A DNA stretch of 23,087 nt from Bacteroidales bacterium UBA1628. GTDB lineage: Bacteria; Bacteroidota; Bacteroidia; Bacteroidales; UBA932. The translations under genes and the position numbers were made by a program. The DNA lies in assembly GCA_002321335.1 (NCBI GenBank), contig DCMG01000107.1, forward strand, positions 1 to 23,087, given 5' to 3'. Each line of letters begins with the position of its first letter. Within the stretch, counting starts at the first letter, position 1. Below, piece after piece: positions 1 to 8,394 of this stretch. The notes under the pieces were generated by a model, which was given only the letters and a program-made list of their open reading frames with translations, was not told where the DNA came from and made no database searches.

Positions 1-1428
1 GACAACGCCGTTTTGAAAGTGACAAGGGCCGAGAGTGTCGAGGCTTCCGTTGACGATGCGGGCGGCAAGATTAAGGTTGCTGTTCCTGACCCGCTTCGCA
101 AAGGGCAGTTCACTTTGATGGCCGCTGACGAGAGCGGTCATCTGGCCGTGCGCACGGTCCGTATGCGCGGAACATTCTCCGTGGAGACGGAGAACGATCT
201 TTGGAAGACCGTGGAGGAGAAACTCCTCGCCCCGGGCTGCAACTACTACAGTATGGAGTTCAAGAACATCACCAGAAAGATGCACGTCCTGGAGATTGAC
301 CTGACAAACCCGGCGATTGAGGTCACGACATCCTACGCTGATGACATCGTTCCGAACCCGAACGCCAACTCCAACAAGAACAACGGATTCAACCTCAGAG
401 AGACCCTCTCACAGCTTTGCGCCCGCAAGACGGCTGCCGGTGAGGATGTCATCGCCGGATTCAACACCGGCTATTTCGACTCCAACGACGGCATCAGCAG
501 AGGAGCGCACATCGAGGAGGGAGAGCTTGTCTACATGAACAACCCTGCGGTCGTGGCGAACCTCGGAAACCACGCCTGGGCGTTCACAATCTTCAAGGAC
601 AACACAGCATCCTGCGGCAAGAAGGTCTTCACCGGCAAAATGGAAGTGGCCGGCAAGGAATATAACTTCTACTCGGTCAACGACACAATCGTGCGCGGCA
701 GGAACGCTTCAAGGATGAAGTCCTACCCTGTGAACCTCTACACCTCAAGGTACGTGAAATACCCTCATCCTGAGAAGCAAAGCATCACCAACCCTCTCAG
801 CGCGAATGCATTGTACATCACGGCAAAATATTCATCAATGAATATGACCGTGAACAATGGTTGGTTCGAAGCCACTGTGACGGCTATCGCTGACGGCAGG
901 TCAACGGCACTTACAGAGGCTCCTTACCTTACGGACAGCAAAGAGGTCGGCATCCAGATCACCGGAAACACGGCTGACGAGATCGCCTCCGCGGTGAAAG
1001 TCGGAGACAACATCAGGCTGATGGCCCAGATGGACGTGGAGGGCGTTGTGAAGCCTATCCAGACACAGAACTCCACGATGTGGCACTACGTCACCGACGG
1101 AGAGAATACCCTCAACACAGTACCTGCGAGCCACGATTTCCGCACTTTGATCGACCCGATGACATTCGTCTGCATTGACAAGAGCGGATCGAGGATAATG
1201 ATCGCCGAGATCGACGGCCGTCAGACCGGATTCTCCATCGGAGTCAACGCCGAAGAGGTCACAGAGATCGCCCTGCGTCTCGGAGCCTGGAACTCAACCC
1301 GTTTCGACGGCGGCGGTTCATCAGCGATGTGGGCTAAGAAAGACGGCGTTTCAGGCCTCGTCAGCAGCCCAAGCGACAGTAAAGGCGAGCGCAGTTGTTT
1401 GAATTATATGTATGTACGTAAGAAATAG
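1..1428 (+). CDS. Phosphodiester glycosidase (NAGPA-type) domain protein, 5' end outside window
   Basis: The reading frame is open from base 1 (in-frame Asp-Asn-Ala-Val precedes the TTG at 13), so the gene starts upstream of the window and 475 residues are visible. Residues 1-57 resemble the stalk segment that precedes the effector part in the next two proteins (pattern ...G..TLMAADESGHLAVRTV). The rest matches the phosphodiester glycosidase family (NAGPA, PF09992): VLEIDLTNPAIEV, then GFNTGYFD at about 153-160, GELVY, and the closing RFDGGGSSAMW with DGGGSS at 436-441. Members of this family hydrolyse sugar-phosphodiester or glycosidic bonds; the substrate here is unknown. The next gene starts 6 bases after the TAG stop, so it is co-transcribed. 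The protein is inferred to be exported and probably a DUF4988 lipoprotein like its neighbours, but the signal peptide is not in view. Domain call firm; localisation inferred. Confidence 0.85.
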   Translation, partial: DNAVLKVTRAESVEASVDDAGGKIKVAVPDPLRKGQFTLMAADESGHLAVRTVRMRGTFSVETENDLWKTVEEKLLAPGCNYYSMEFKNITRKMHVLEIDLTNPAIEVTTSYADDIVPNPNANSNKNNGFNLRETLSQLCARKTAAGEDVIAGFNTGYFDSNDGISRGAHIEEGELVYMNNPAVVANLGNHAWAFTIFKDNTASCGKKVFTGKMEVAGKEYNFYSVNDTIVRGRNASRMKSYPVNLYTSRYVKYPHPEKQSITNPLSANALYITAKYSSMNMTVNNGWFEATVTAIADGRSTALTEAPYLTDSKEVGIQITGNTADEIASAVKVGDNIRLMAQMDVEGVVKPIQTQNSTMWHYVTDGENTLNTVPASHDFRTLIDPMTFVCIDKSGSRIMIAEIDGRQTGFSIGVNAEEVTEIALRLGAWNSTRFDGGGSSAMWAKKDGVSGLVSSPSDSKGERSCLNYMYVRKK

Positions 1429-1434
1429 CACATT

Positions 1435-3888
1435 ATGAGAAAGATACCTGCTATAATATCTATATTCATGGCGGCTGCCTCCTTGTTCTCATGTTCGTAC
1501 GATTCCTCTGAAATCGAGAACGGAATCACCGACTTGGAGAACCGTATCGCGGCCCTTGAGCAGAAGGCGGACAATCTGGAGTCGCAGCTGAAGGCAGTTT
1601 CAGAGTTCGTGTCCGGCAACTTCATCTCTCGTGTCGGAACCGATGAAAAAGGCAACTACATCATCACTTATCAAGACAAGAACGGTGAGAAGAAAACGGT
1701 AACCCTGGCCAAAGCCTCCGACCTTGATAAGTCTCCTATGATCGGAACCGCTGAATATGAAGGTGTCCTCTACTGGAGACAGACAAAGGACAACGGAGCC
1801 TCCTGGGAGTGGATCACCGACAAAGACGGCAACAAAATGCCAGTCTCAGGCCCGGCACCGACCGTGGGAATCGACAAGGACGGTTATTGGACGGTCAATG
1901 GAGAGAGCACAGACGTTCTCGCAAAGGATATGACCGGTAATATATTCAAAGAAGTTGTTGCTGACAATGAGAGCGGCCTTGTAGTGTTCAGCCTGACCGA
2001 CGGCACCAGTTTCTCCGTCAAGTACAACGAGTCGCTGGCCATTGCGTTCACGACTCCATCATTTCTTGCTGTCGAAAGTTACAGCGCGCCCGTTGAGGTC
2101 GGCTACAAGGTGAGTGGCACTATGGCCAAGGATGCGGTCGTGGACTACCTGACAGCCTACAACGTTAAAGTCAAAGTCAACGAGAGCCTGAAGACAATCT
2201 CCGTGACGATGGAGGAAGGAGCCGAGGAAGGCAATGTCGTGATTATGGCCAGCGCCGGGGACGACATCGTTTACAAGCCTCTGTTTTTCTCCTACGGCAA
2301 GACCGTCATCGAGTTGGAGAACTACATCAAGGACAACGAGCTCATCACCCCGATGGGCGAGCCTGTCATCAACCTTGGCGGGGATATGACTCCGTTCACC
2401 ATCAGGATCTCGCACAACATCGATGTCGAGGCCTCAGTGGCGAAGGAGAATGAATCTTGGCTCAAGGCTGTGACGACCAAGGCTTTGCAGACTTCCGAGT
2501 TCAATTTTGTCGCTGAATATTTCGAAAGCAAGAGCAACACTCTGCGTGAAGGCCGCATCATCCTGAAAAACAGCCTCTACGAGGTCTCCACATCGATTCT
2601 CGTGAAACAGAATCCGATCGTGAAAGGTGGTGGCGGAAGCGGAGACGATCCGTCCGAGGACAAGGGAATCTCCGACCTCAGCACGTTTATGGAGTTCATC
2701 CGCAGCGTCAACGCCGGAGCGTCCACGACCCGTTGGGAGAACGCTGACGGAGAAGTCTGCCTGCTCACTGACATCGACCTTACCGGAATCGAATGGACAC
2801 CTATCGGAAACGCCACCGGCGAGGGCTCGGGAATCCCAGCCTATACGTTCGCCAACGCTTTCAAGGGCAAGTTCAACGGCAAGGGTCACAGCATCACAGG
2901 CATCAACTGGACCTGCGATATGAGCAAGAACCACGTCTATGGACTTTTCGGAGCGGCAGACGGAGCGACCATCAGCAATCTCACCGTAGGAGCCTCCGGA
3001 GATGCCATCATATTGACCGGGACCCCTGACGTGACCCCATCTGTGGCCGGAATCGCAGGCTACGCCGAGAATGTCACCATCACCAATGTGACCAACAATG
3101 TCAGCATCATCCTTGAGGGAGAATGCCCTCAGGCTATGCCTACCAGCCTCGCCGGCATCATCGGCAGCGGCTCTAACGTCACAGTGGGCGGAAAGACCAA
3201 GGACGAGGCCGTAAAGAACAACGGAGACATCCTCGTGAAGTCGAAGGTGTCCAACGCTCAGGCCGGAGGAACAGGTCTGCAAGTCGCAGGAATAATGGCT
3301 TATGTCAAGAACGGCAAGGGAAGCACCTTCACCAACTGCACGAACAACGGACACCTTACAGGCCCTAACGGTCGAAGTGGAGGCATACTCGCTTCCATCC
3401 AGGGAACGGAAAAGGCCGGCAACAAGGTGACAATCAGCAAGTGCGTCAACGCCGGTCTCATAGAGGACAACTACCTTGACTACGATGGTTACACCAACGC
3501 CAAAAGAATGGGCGGAATCATCGGTGGATCCGAGGCCGCTGATGTCACCGTGGAATCATGCGTCAACAGCGGAAACATATTCTCTCACACTGGATGCCGC
3601 GCCGGCGGATTCGTAGGTCACTTCAAGGGTGGCATCATCACCGGATGCTCGAACACCGGAATCATCCTCAGCCACATCACTCCACAGGCGGCGGATTACA
3701 GCGGCGGTGACGGCCCAGGCTGGGCGGCAGGCTACTGCAACATCAAGATCTCCGGCTGCACCAGAGGCGGAAAAGTCGGCGAATGGGCTGACTTCAAGAG
3801 CAATCCTGAAGGAGCTCCGGACGCAACGGTCTACAATGCCTACGGCTACCAGAACTCTAAGTATTTCAACGCTTCTGACAACCAATAA
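1435..3888 (+). CDS. Surface lipoprotein: DUF4988 + BACON-like + GLUG-type beta-helix
   Basis: 817 residues. A lipoprotein signal peptide ends at Cys20 (SLFSC); the acidic SYDSSEIE after it fits a Bacteroidetes lipoprotein export signal, so outer-surface display is inferred. Residues about 27-55 form a predicted coiled coil (ENRIAALEQKADNLESQL). Residues about 60-200 are DUF4988, the N-terminal domain also seen in PL29-type lyases, with the YWTVNGE motif. A stalk domain follows to about 290. Residues about 291-392 look like a BACON domain (a tryptophan, an R.I.L segment and a final VKQNP). A Gly/Ser/Asp linker leads to a beta-helix at about 409-785 with GLUG-like repeats such as YGLFGAADGATISNLTV and GGFVGHFKGGIITGCSNTG. 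No catalytic domain is visible, so a binding or scaffolding role is likely; a lyase activity cannot be excluded. The next gene starts one base after its stop. Confidence 0.85.
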   Translation: MRKIPAIISIFMAAASLFSCSYDSSEIENGITDLENRIAALEQKADNLESQLKAVSEFVSGNFISRVGTDEKGNYIITYQDKNGEKKTVTLAKASDLDKSPMIGTAEYEGVLYWRQTKDNGASWEWITDKDGNKMPVSGPAPTVGIDKDGYWTVNGESTDVLAKDMTGNIFKEVVADNESGLVVFSLTDGTSFSVKYNESLAIAFTTPSFLAVESYSAPVEVGYKVSGTMAKDAVVDYLTAYNVKVKVNESLKTISVTMEEGAEEGNVVIMASAGDDIVYKPLFFSYGKTVIELENYIKDNELITPMGEPVINLGGDMTPFTIRISHNIDVEASVAKENESWLKAVTTKALQTSEFNFVAEYFESKSNTLREGRIILKNSLYEVSTSILVKQNPIVKGGGGSGDDPSEDKGISDLSTFMEFIRSVNAGASTTRWENADGEVCLLTDIDLTGIEWTPIGNATGEGSGIPAYTFANAFKGKFNGKGHSITGINWTCDMSKNHVYGLFGAADGATISNLTVGASGDAIILTGTPDVTPSVAGIAGYAENVTITNVTNNVSIILEGECPQAMPTSLAGIIGSGSNVTVGGKTKDEAVKNNGDILVKSKVSNAQAGGTGLQVAGIMAYVKNGKGSTFTNCTNNGHLTGPNGRSGGILASIQGTEKAGNKVTISKCVNAGLIEDNYLDYDGYTNAKRMGGIIGGSEAADVTVESCVNSGNIFSHTGCRAGGFVGHFKGGIITGCSNTGIILSHITPQAADYSGGDGPGWAAGYCNIKISGCTRGGKVGEWADFKSNPEGAPDATVYNAYGYQNSKYFNASDNQ

Positions 3889-3889
3889 A

Positions 3890-6800
3890 ATGAAGACAAT
3901 GAAAAGATTAATGAATATATTTGTGTCTGTTCTGGCGATGGTTCTCGCCTTCACCGGATGCGGTTTCGACGAGGATCCGCTCCAGAACAGGCTCAATGAC
4001 ATCAAGAACAGGATCGCGGCTCTCCAGTCCAGAATAGACGAGGCCAACAAGCAGGTCGAGACACTCGGACTGCTGACCTCTGGCAACGTCGTCACGTCCA
4101 TCGACAAAAACAGTGACGGAAGTTATGTGCTGACCTATCTGGACAGCAAGAACGAGGAAAAGACCATAGTCGTGGCCGCGACAGACCAGCTGCTAAACGT
4201 TCCGGTCGTGGGCGTGCGCAAGGACGATAACGGACTCTACTACTGGACCGTCACAGTCGGTGACGAGACCAAGGACATCACCGTTGACGGACAAAGCGTT
4301 CCGGCGGCCGGAAAGACACCGGTCATCTCTACGGATGAGCAAGGCTATTGGACAGTCGATGGTGAGCGCATCCTGGATTCGGCCGGCAATCCGATCGAGG
4401 CCGCGGACGGTAGTGCGTCCATCTTCAAGTCCGTGACCAAGGATGCGGAAGGCAATCTTTCCGTCACTCTCGGAGACGGCTCACAGATAACCATACCTGT
4501 GCAGAACTCGCTGAATCTCAGCCTTTCCTCATCCTTGAATCTCACTATCGCCAATCTCGGTCAAGAACTGAAGATCGGTTACGAAATCACCGGAAGCAAA
4601 GCCGGGAACGCCATCGTGGCGATCGCAGAGGCCAAGTCGGTGAAGGCTGAATTGGACAAGACCGCCAAGGAGGTCAGCGTAACATTCGGTAGTGATTTCA
4701 CCTCCGGTCATCTCATTATGATGGCCACAGATCTGGACAAAGTGACTGTCCTGAGGCCTGTGTTCTTCAACAAGGCCAAGGACACCAAGATACTCATCAG
4801 CACGGCCGATGATCTCGCGGCTTTCGCCCGGAATGTAAATGCCCAGGACGGAACCGAAAATATGGACGTCTACCTTGAGAAGGACATCGACATCTCCTCC
4901 ATCAAGGACTGGACACCTATCGGGAACGGTACATTCTCAGGCACCGCCGTCAGCGGAGCGGTCTTCAAAGGCACTTTCTACGGCCAGAATCACACGATCA
5001 AGGGTATGAATATAACCGTACCCGCCGATGCTGTGAAAGGTGCCTCCTACGGCCTGTTCGGAGTGCTTGACGGAGCCACTGTCAAGGATCTCAACATCGG
5101 AGAAGGATCTTTGATCACATCTTCCTCAAAACTTCTTGTCAGCGCCGGAGCCATCACAGGATCCGTCGTGAACTCAACAGTTGACCATTGTTCATCTTCC
5201 GCCTCATTCGACATTTCAGGGGGAGCCGATAATGTCAGCCAAAGGTTCGGCGGAATCGCAGGTTCGGTGTATTCAGCTGGAGAGGTTGCCGCACAAGTGA
5301 CCAATAGCTCCAATTTCGGAATATTCAAGTCCGTGAACACCACCAACAGCAAGAACGGCGGCACAGCCTTCTCCATCGGTGGCGTGGTAGGTTACGCGGA
5401 ATCAGCTTCTTCCGCCCTGCGCGTGATGATCAAGGGATGCGACAACTACGGTGCTATGAATGTGCAGGCGTCCCGCAACGCCGGAGTTGTGGCGACTCTT
5501 AACAAGAACGCCACCGTGGAAGGCTGCAAGAACTACGCTGACATCACGAACACGGACACCAAGGCTTCCAACACCCGTGTGGCCGGTATTGTCTCTGCCT
5601 TGAACATTCAGACCTCAGCCATAAACTGCGTCAACAAAGGTAACATCACCTTTGCTGTGGCCGGAAACACCACGAAAGGCTACGCCGCAGGAATCGCCGG
5701 CCAGACCAACGACAATTCCTGCGTTGTGGAAGGTTGCGAGAACTACGGAACAGTGCGCTCGGACATATTCAACGCCACTGATGCGACAAAGAGATTCATC
5801 GCATCCATCCTTGCAAACACGAATAACAAGACCATCACCATCCGGAACAACAAAGTCGGAGGAAAGGTCGGTCCATATTCAGATGAAAGCAAGGTGGTTG
5901 CCATCACAGCGGAGAACTTCGCGGATTGGATATTCTTCACCCCTAAGACCCAACCGTCTGTTGTCACAGGCAACGAGTTCGCCGGTGAGATTCTGACAAA
6001 GGGCATCGCATCAGCGCAGGATTTCGTGGAGTTCTCCGCCGCTGTCAACGCTGGCTCATCCCTTGATAAATGGCAGGACGCTGCCGGTGGAATCAACCTG
6101 CTCAACGACATCGATATGTCTTCTGTAAAGGATTGGACACCAATCGGTAACGCGACTTTCGCCAATGTCAAAAACAAGTTGACCGTGACCGGACCTATGT
6201 TCACAGGCAAGTTCAACGGCCAAGGCTATAAGATACGTAACTTCAAGGCCGTAAGCAAAGTGGCCGCAACCGGAGGCACTTTCGGACTGTTCGGTGTGAT
6301 CGGTCCGGGTGCCGTTGTGGAGAACTTCATATTCGAGTCCAGCTGCTCGCTTACCGTACAGTCACCGGCCAAGAGCACGTCCCACGGCTTGATCGCTGGA
6401 CTTCTCTACGACGGTACCGTGCGTGACATCCACAGTTACGCTCCGATGACATTCCAGAGCAAGACCGGTGTCAAGAACGCCGCCCAGTTCATGGCTCTGA
6501 TAGGCTATGTGTTCACTGAAAACTCCGAGGTTATCATCGACAGCGTGGACAACTTCGGAGAGATCATCGCAGAGAACGCCGACGGCAACGACCAAGGAGG
6601 AGCGAGTGCCTTCCACATCGCAGGAATCGTGGGCTTCTCCACCGCCACGATGGACACCCAGCATTTCGTCACGATTTCCGACTGCTCTAACGAGGGAAAC
6701 ATGACTTCCGCCACCTGCCGCACATCCGGCATCTGCGCAGCCGCTAACCGCAGGACAAAGATGGTGAACTGCATCAACAAAGGTAACCAGCTGAACAGTT

Positions 6801-8065
6801 GCCCAGGCCCGGACAAGGGACGAATCGGCAACATCGCCTGCAACGTGGCCAACGTCTCCTCTATGACCGGCTGCATCAACTACGGCGACATCATCTCGAC
6901 CACGGGCGCCAGAACAGCCGGTATCGCCAACCTTGCAAACAACTGTGAGTTCAGCCACTGCGCCAACTACGGAAACGTCCGGTCAGACAGCAAATACCGA
7001 GGTCTGTTCTGGGCCTACAACAGTGGATTGGCATCGTGGAGCAGCTGCGTTGCCGGAGGCACGGTAGGAACCTACAACAACGGCAAAGGTGTGGTTGATG
7101 AATATACCGATGATACCAAGATGAACTATCTCGGTGTCCAAGGATCTCAGAAATCCACCCTCAATGACATCACCTACCTCATAGGTGTCAAGGATCCGGA
7201 ACCGCCTGTCGAGTCCAACGCCAAGCTGAAGATTCTCTTCATCGGCAACAGCTTCACCAAGGATGCGGTCGAGCATATTCCAGGACTCCTCGCCGCCGCC
7301 GGAATCAAAGACATCAAGCTCTACCACATGTACTATGGCGGACGACGTGTCTTTGAATATAACGACGGCTACACTTCCTCTGTGGATTACCATTGCTACA
7401 GATGCGAGAACGGGGCGACATCATGGACGGATGTCACCGGACACAGCCTGCACGAGATCGTCTCCAGCGACAAATGGGACATCGTGACCATTCAGGAGCA
7501 CACCGGACGCGCTGTTGCGTGGGATTGGACAACAAGCCAGAAATCAGCCTTCCAGGGTCTTGTAGACAAGATCAAGGCAGACTGCCCGGACAAGACTCCG
7601 GATTTCTACTTCATAATGTCGCAGGCCTACCACGACATGAACAGGATCGCAACGGCTGACCGGGGACAGATAAACTTCAAGACCACAGAGGAAATGTACA
7701 AAGTCATCGTCGAGATGACCAAGAAACTGATGGCAGACATCCAGTTCAAAGACGTGATCGCCACCGGCACCTGCCTGCAGAATCTCAGAACATCAGACCT
7801 GAACAACAGTATGTGCCTCACCCGTGACGGCTACCACATGGATTATGGTATCAGTCGCTATGCCGCAGCCTGTATGGTCTTCGAAAAACTTATCTCCCCG
7901 TCATTCGACAATGTAAAGCTTGACAAGAACGCCTACAGGTACGGCAATTCCAGCACGACATCAGGATCCTATTCAACACCTGTCACCAATGCCAATGCTC
8001 CTGTGGCTCTTCAGGCCGCACGTTACGCCTTGCAGACACCTTATCAGGTCACATCAATGAAATAG
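3890..8065 (+). CDS. Large surface lipoprotein: DUF4988 + two beta-helix modules + DUF4886 SGNH-like hydrolase
   Basis: 1391 residues from the ATG at 3890 (a second Met is 3 codons later). This start gives a proper lipoprotein signal MKTMKRLMNIFVSVLAM ending FTGC with Cys24, then acidic GFDEDP. Longer in-frame extensions into the previous gene are not needed. Order: coiled coil about 30-58; DUF4988 about 64-203 with YWTVDGE; stalk about 205-300; a first GLUG-like beta-helix from about 301 (STADDLAAF...WTPIGNG...YGLFGVLDGATV) to GGKVGPYSDE near 660; a second from about 704 (ASAQDFVEF...WTPIGNA...FGLFGVIGPGAVV) to GGTVGTYNNG near 1060; then DUF4886. The last domain opens KLKILFIGNSFT with Ser1121 as likely nucleophile and closes with DGYH (Asp1313, His1316), the SGNH block V pattern; TIQEHTGR lies between. 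It probably removes an ester or acetyl group from a carbohydrate, substrate unknown. Confidence 0.88.
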   Translation: MKTMKRLMNIFVSVLAMVLAFTGCGFDEDPLQNRLNDIKNRIAALQSRIDEANKQVETLGLLTSGNVVTSIDKNSDGSYVLTYLDSKNEEKTIVVAATDQLLNVPVVGVRKDDNGLYYWTVTVGDETKDITVDGQSVPAAGKTPVISTDEQGYWTVDGERILDSAGNPIEAADGSASIFKSVTKDAEGNLSVTLGDGSQITIPVQNSLNLSLSSSLNLTIANLGQELKIGYEITGSKAGNAIVAIAEAKSVKAELDKTAKEVSVTFGSDFTSGHLIMMATDLDKVTVLRPVFFNKAKDTKILISTADDLAAFARNVNAQDGTENMDVYLEKDIDISSIKDWTPIGNGTFSGTAVSGAVFKGTFYGQNHTIKGMNITVPADAVKGASYGLFGVLDGATVKDLNIGEGSLITSSSKLLVSAGAITGSVVNSTVDHCSSSASFDISGGADNVSQRFGGIAGSVYSAGEVAAQVTNSSNFGIFKSVNTTNSKNGGTAFSIGGVVGYAESASSALRVMIKGCDNYGAMNVQASRNAGVVATLNKNATVEGCKNYADITNTDTKASNTRVAGIVSALNIQTSAINCVNKGNITFAVAGNTTKGYAAGIAGQTNDNSCVVEGCENYGTVRSDIFNATDATKRFIASILANTNNKTITIRNNKVGGKVGPYSDESKVVAITAENFADWIFFTPKTQPSVVTGNEFAGEILTKGIASAQDFVEFSAAVNAGSSLDKWQDAAGGINLLNDIDMSSVKDWTPIGNATFANVKNKLTVTGPMFTGKFNGQGYKIRNFKAVSKVAATGGTFGLFGVIGPGAVVENFIFESSCSLTVQSPAKSTSHGLIAGLLYDGTVRDIHSYAPMTFQSKTGVKNAAQFMALIGYVFTENSEVIIDSVDNFGEIIAENADGNDQGGASAFHIAGIVGFSTATMDTQHFVTISDCSNEGNMTSATCRTSGICAAANRRTKMVNCINKGNQLNSCPGPDKGRIGNIACNVANVSSMTGCINYGDIISTTGARTAGIANLANNCEFSHCANYGNVRSDSKYRGLFWAYNSGLASWSSCVAGGTVGTYNNGKGVVDEYTDDTKMNYLGVQGSQKSTLNDITYLIGVKDPEPPVESNAKLKILFIGNSFTKDAVEHIPGLLAAAGIKDIKLYHMYYGGRRVFEYNDGYTSSVDYHCYRCENGATSWTDVTGHSLHEIVSSDKWDIVTIQEHTGRAVAWDWTTSQKSAFQGLVDKIKADCPDKTPDFYFIMSQAYHDMNRIATADRGQINFKTTEEMYKVIVEMTKKLMADIQFKDVIATGTCLQNLRTSDLNNSMCLTRDGYHMDYGISRYAAACMVFEKLISPSFDNVKLDKNAYRYGNSSTTSGSYSTPVTNANAPVALQAARYALQTPYQVTSMK

Positions 8066-8093
8066 GTGGCGTGGCTGACAACTATCTACAAAT

Positions 8094-8153
8094 CAAGTGT
8101 TAAAGCAATCACCTTCGGTTAGTATCAACAGAAGGTGATTGCTTTATCACTTG
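8094..8153 (+). terminator. Long hairpin after the lipoprotein operon
   Basis: Two 23-base arms, 8094-8116 and 8131-8153, are reverse complements with a single mismatch and enclose a 14-base loop. It starts 28 bases after the stop of the DUF4886 lipoprotein and is followed by TTTA but no long U-tract. It most likely ends or stabilises the operon transcript. The near-perfect arms could also mark a small palindromic repeat element. Confidence 0.6.
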
Positions 8154-8310
8154 TTTACCAATTAATTATGCACCACACCAACCTACGCCTTTCCAATATT
8201 TTTGCAATGAATATCACTGGCATATTCAGAATAAGAAGCTGTTTTGATTTTTGTTTGCCTTTTTAGACTCTACTTTTCAGGAAAAGGAATAGGTTGAATC
8301 AGCATTTTAT

Positions 8311-8318
8311 TATTTTTG
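8311..8318 (+). promoter_or_regulatory. Candidate promoter -7 element for the EEP gene
   Basis: TATTTTTG fits the Bacteroidetes TAnnTTTG consensus and lies 76 bases before the ATG at 8395. A second identical match is at 8197-8204. I see no convincing TTTG -33 element at the usual 19-21 base spacing for either, so the call is weak. Confidence 0.35.
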
Positions 8319-8394
8319 CAATATAAAGTTGCCACAGATTTGGCTATTTTTTTTAATTAATACATAATCAGGGAATATTAAAACAAAAATATAT

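Larger units (their letters stand above)
8066..8394. other. 329-base intergenic region, AT-rich
   Basis: No gene is visible. The first third carries the hairpin at 8094-8153. The rest is AT-rich and holds two copies of TATTTTTG (8197-8204 and 8311-8318), the form of the Bacteroidetes promoter -7 element, and an A/T-run leader directly before the EEP gene. This makes it most likely a transcription boundary between the lipoprotein operon and the EEP gene. Confidence 0.6.

Noticed and set aside
2434..3354. 306-codon open frame on the - strand inside the beta-helix lipoprotein gene
   Set aside because: It is the complement of a clearly coding GC-rich repeat region, its protein has no recognisable fold, and the + strand frame is consistent throughout.
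3629..3889. An upstream GTG extension of the DUF4886 lipoprotein frame
   Set aside because: It would overlap the end of the previous gene and place 87 low-complexity residues before a perfect lipoprotein signal at 3890.
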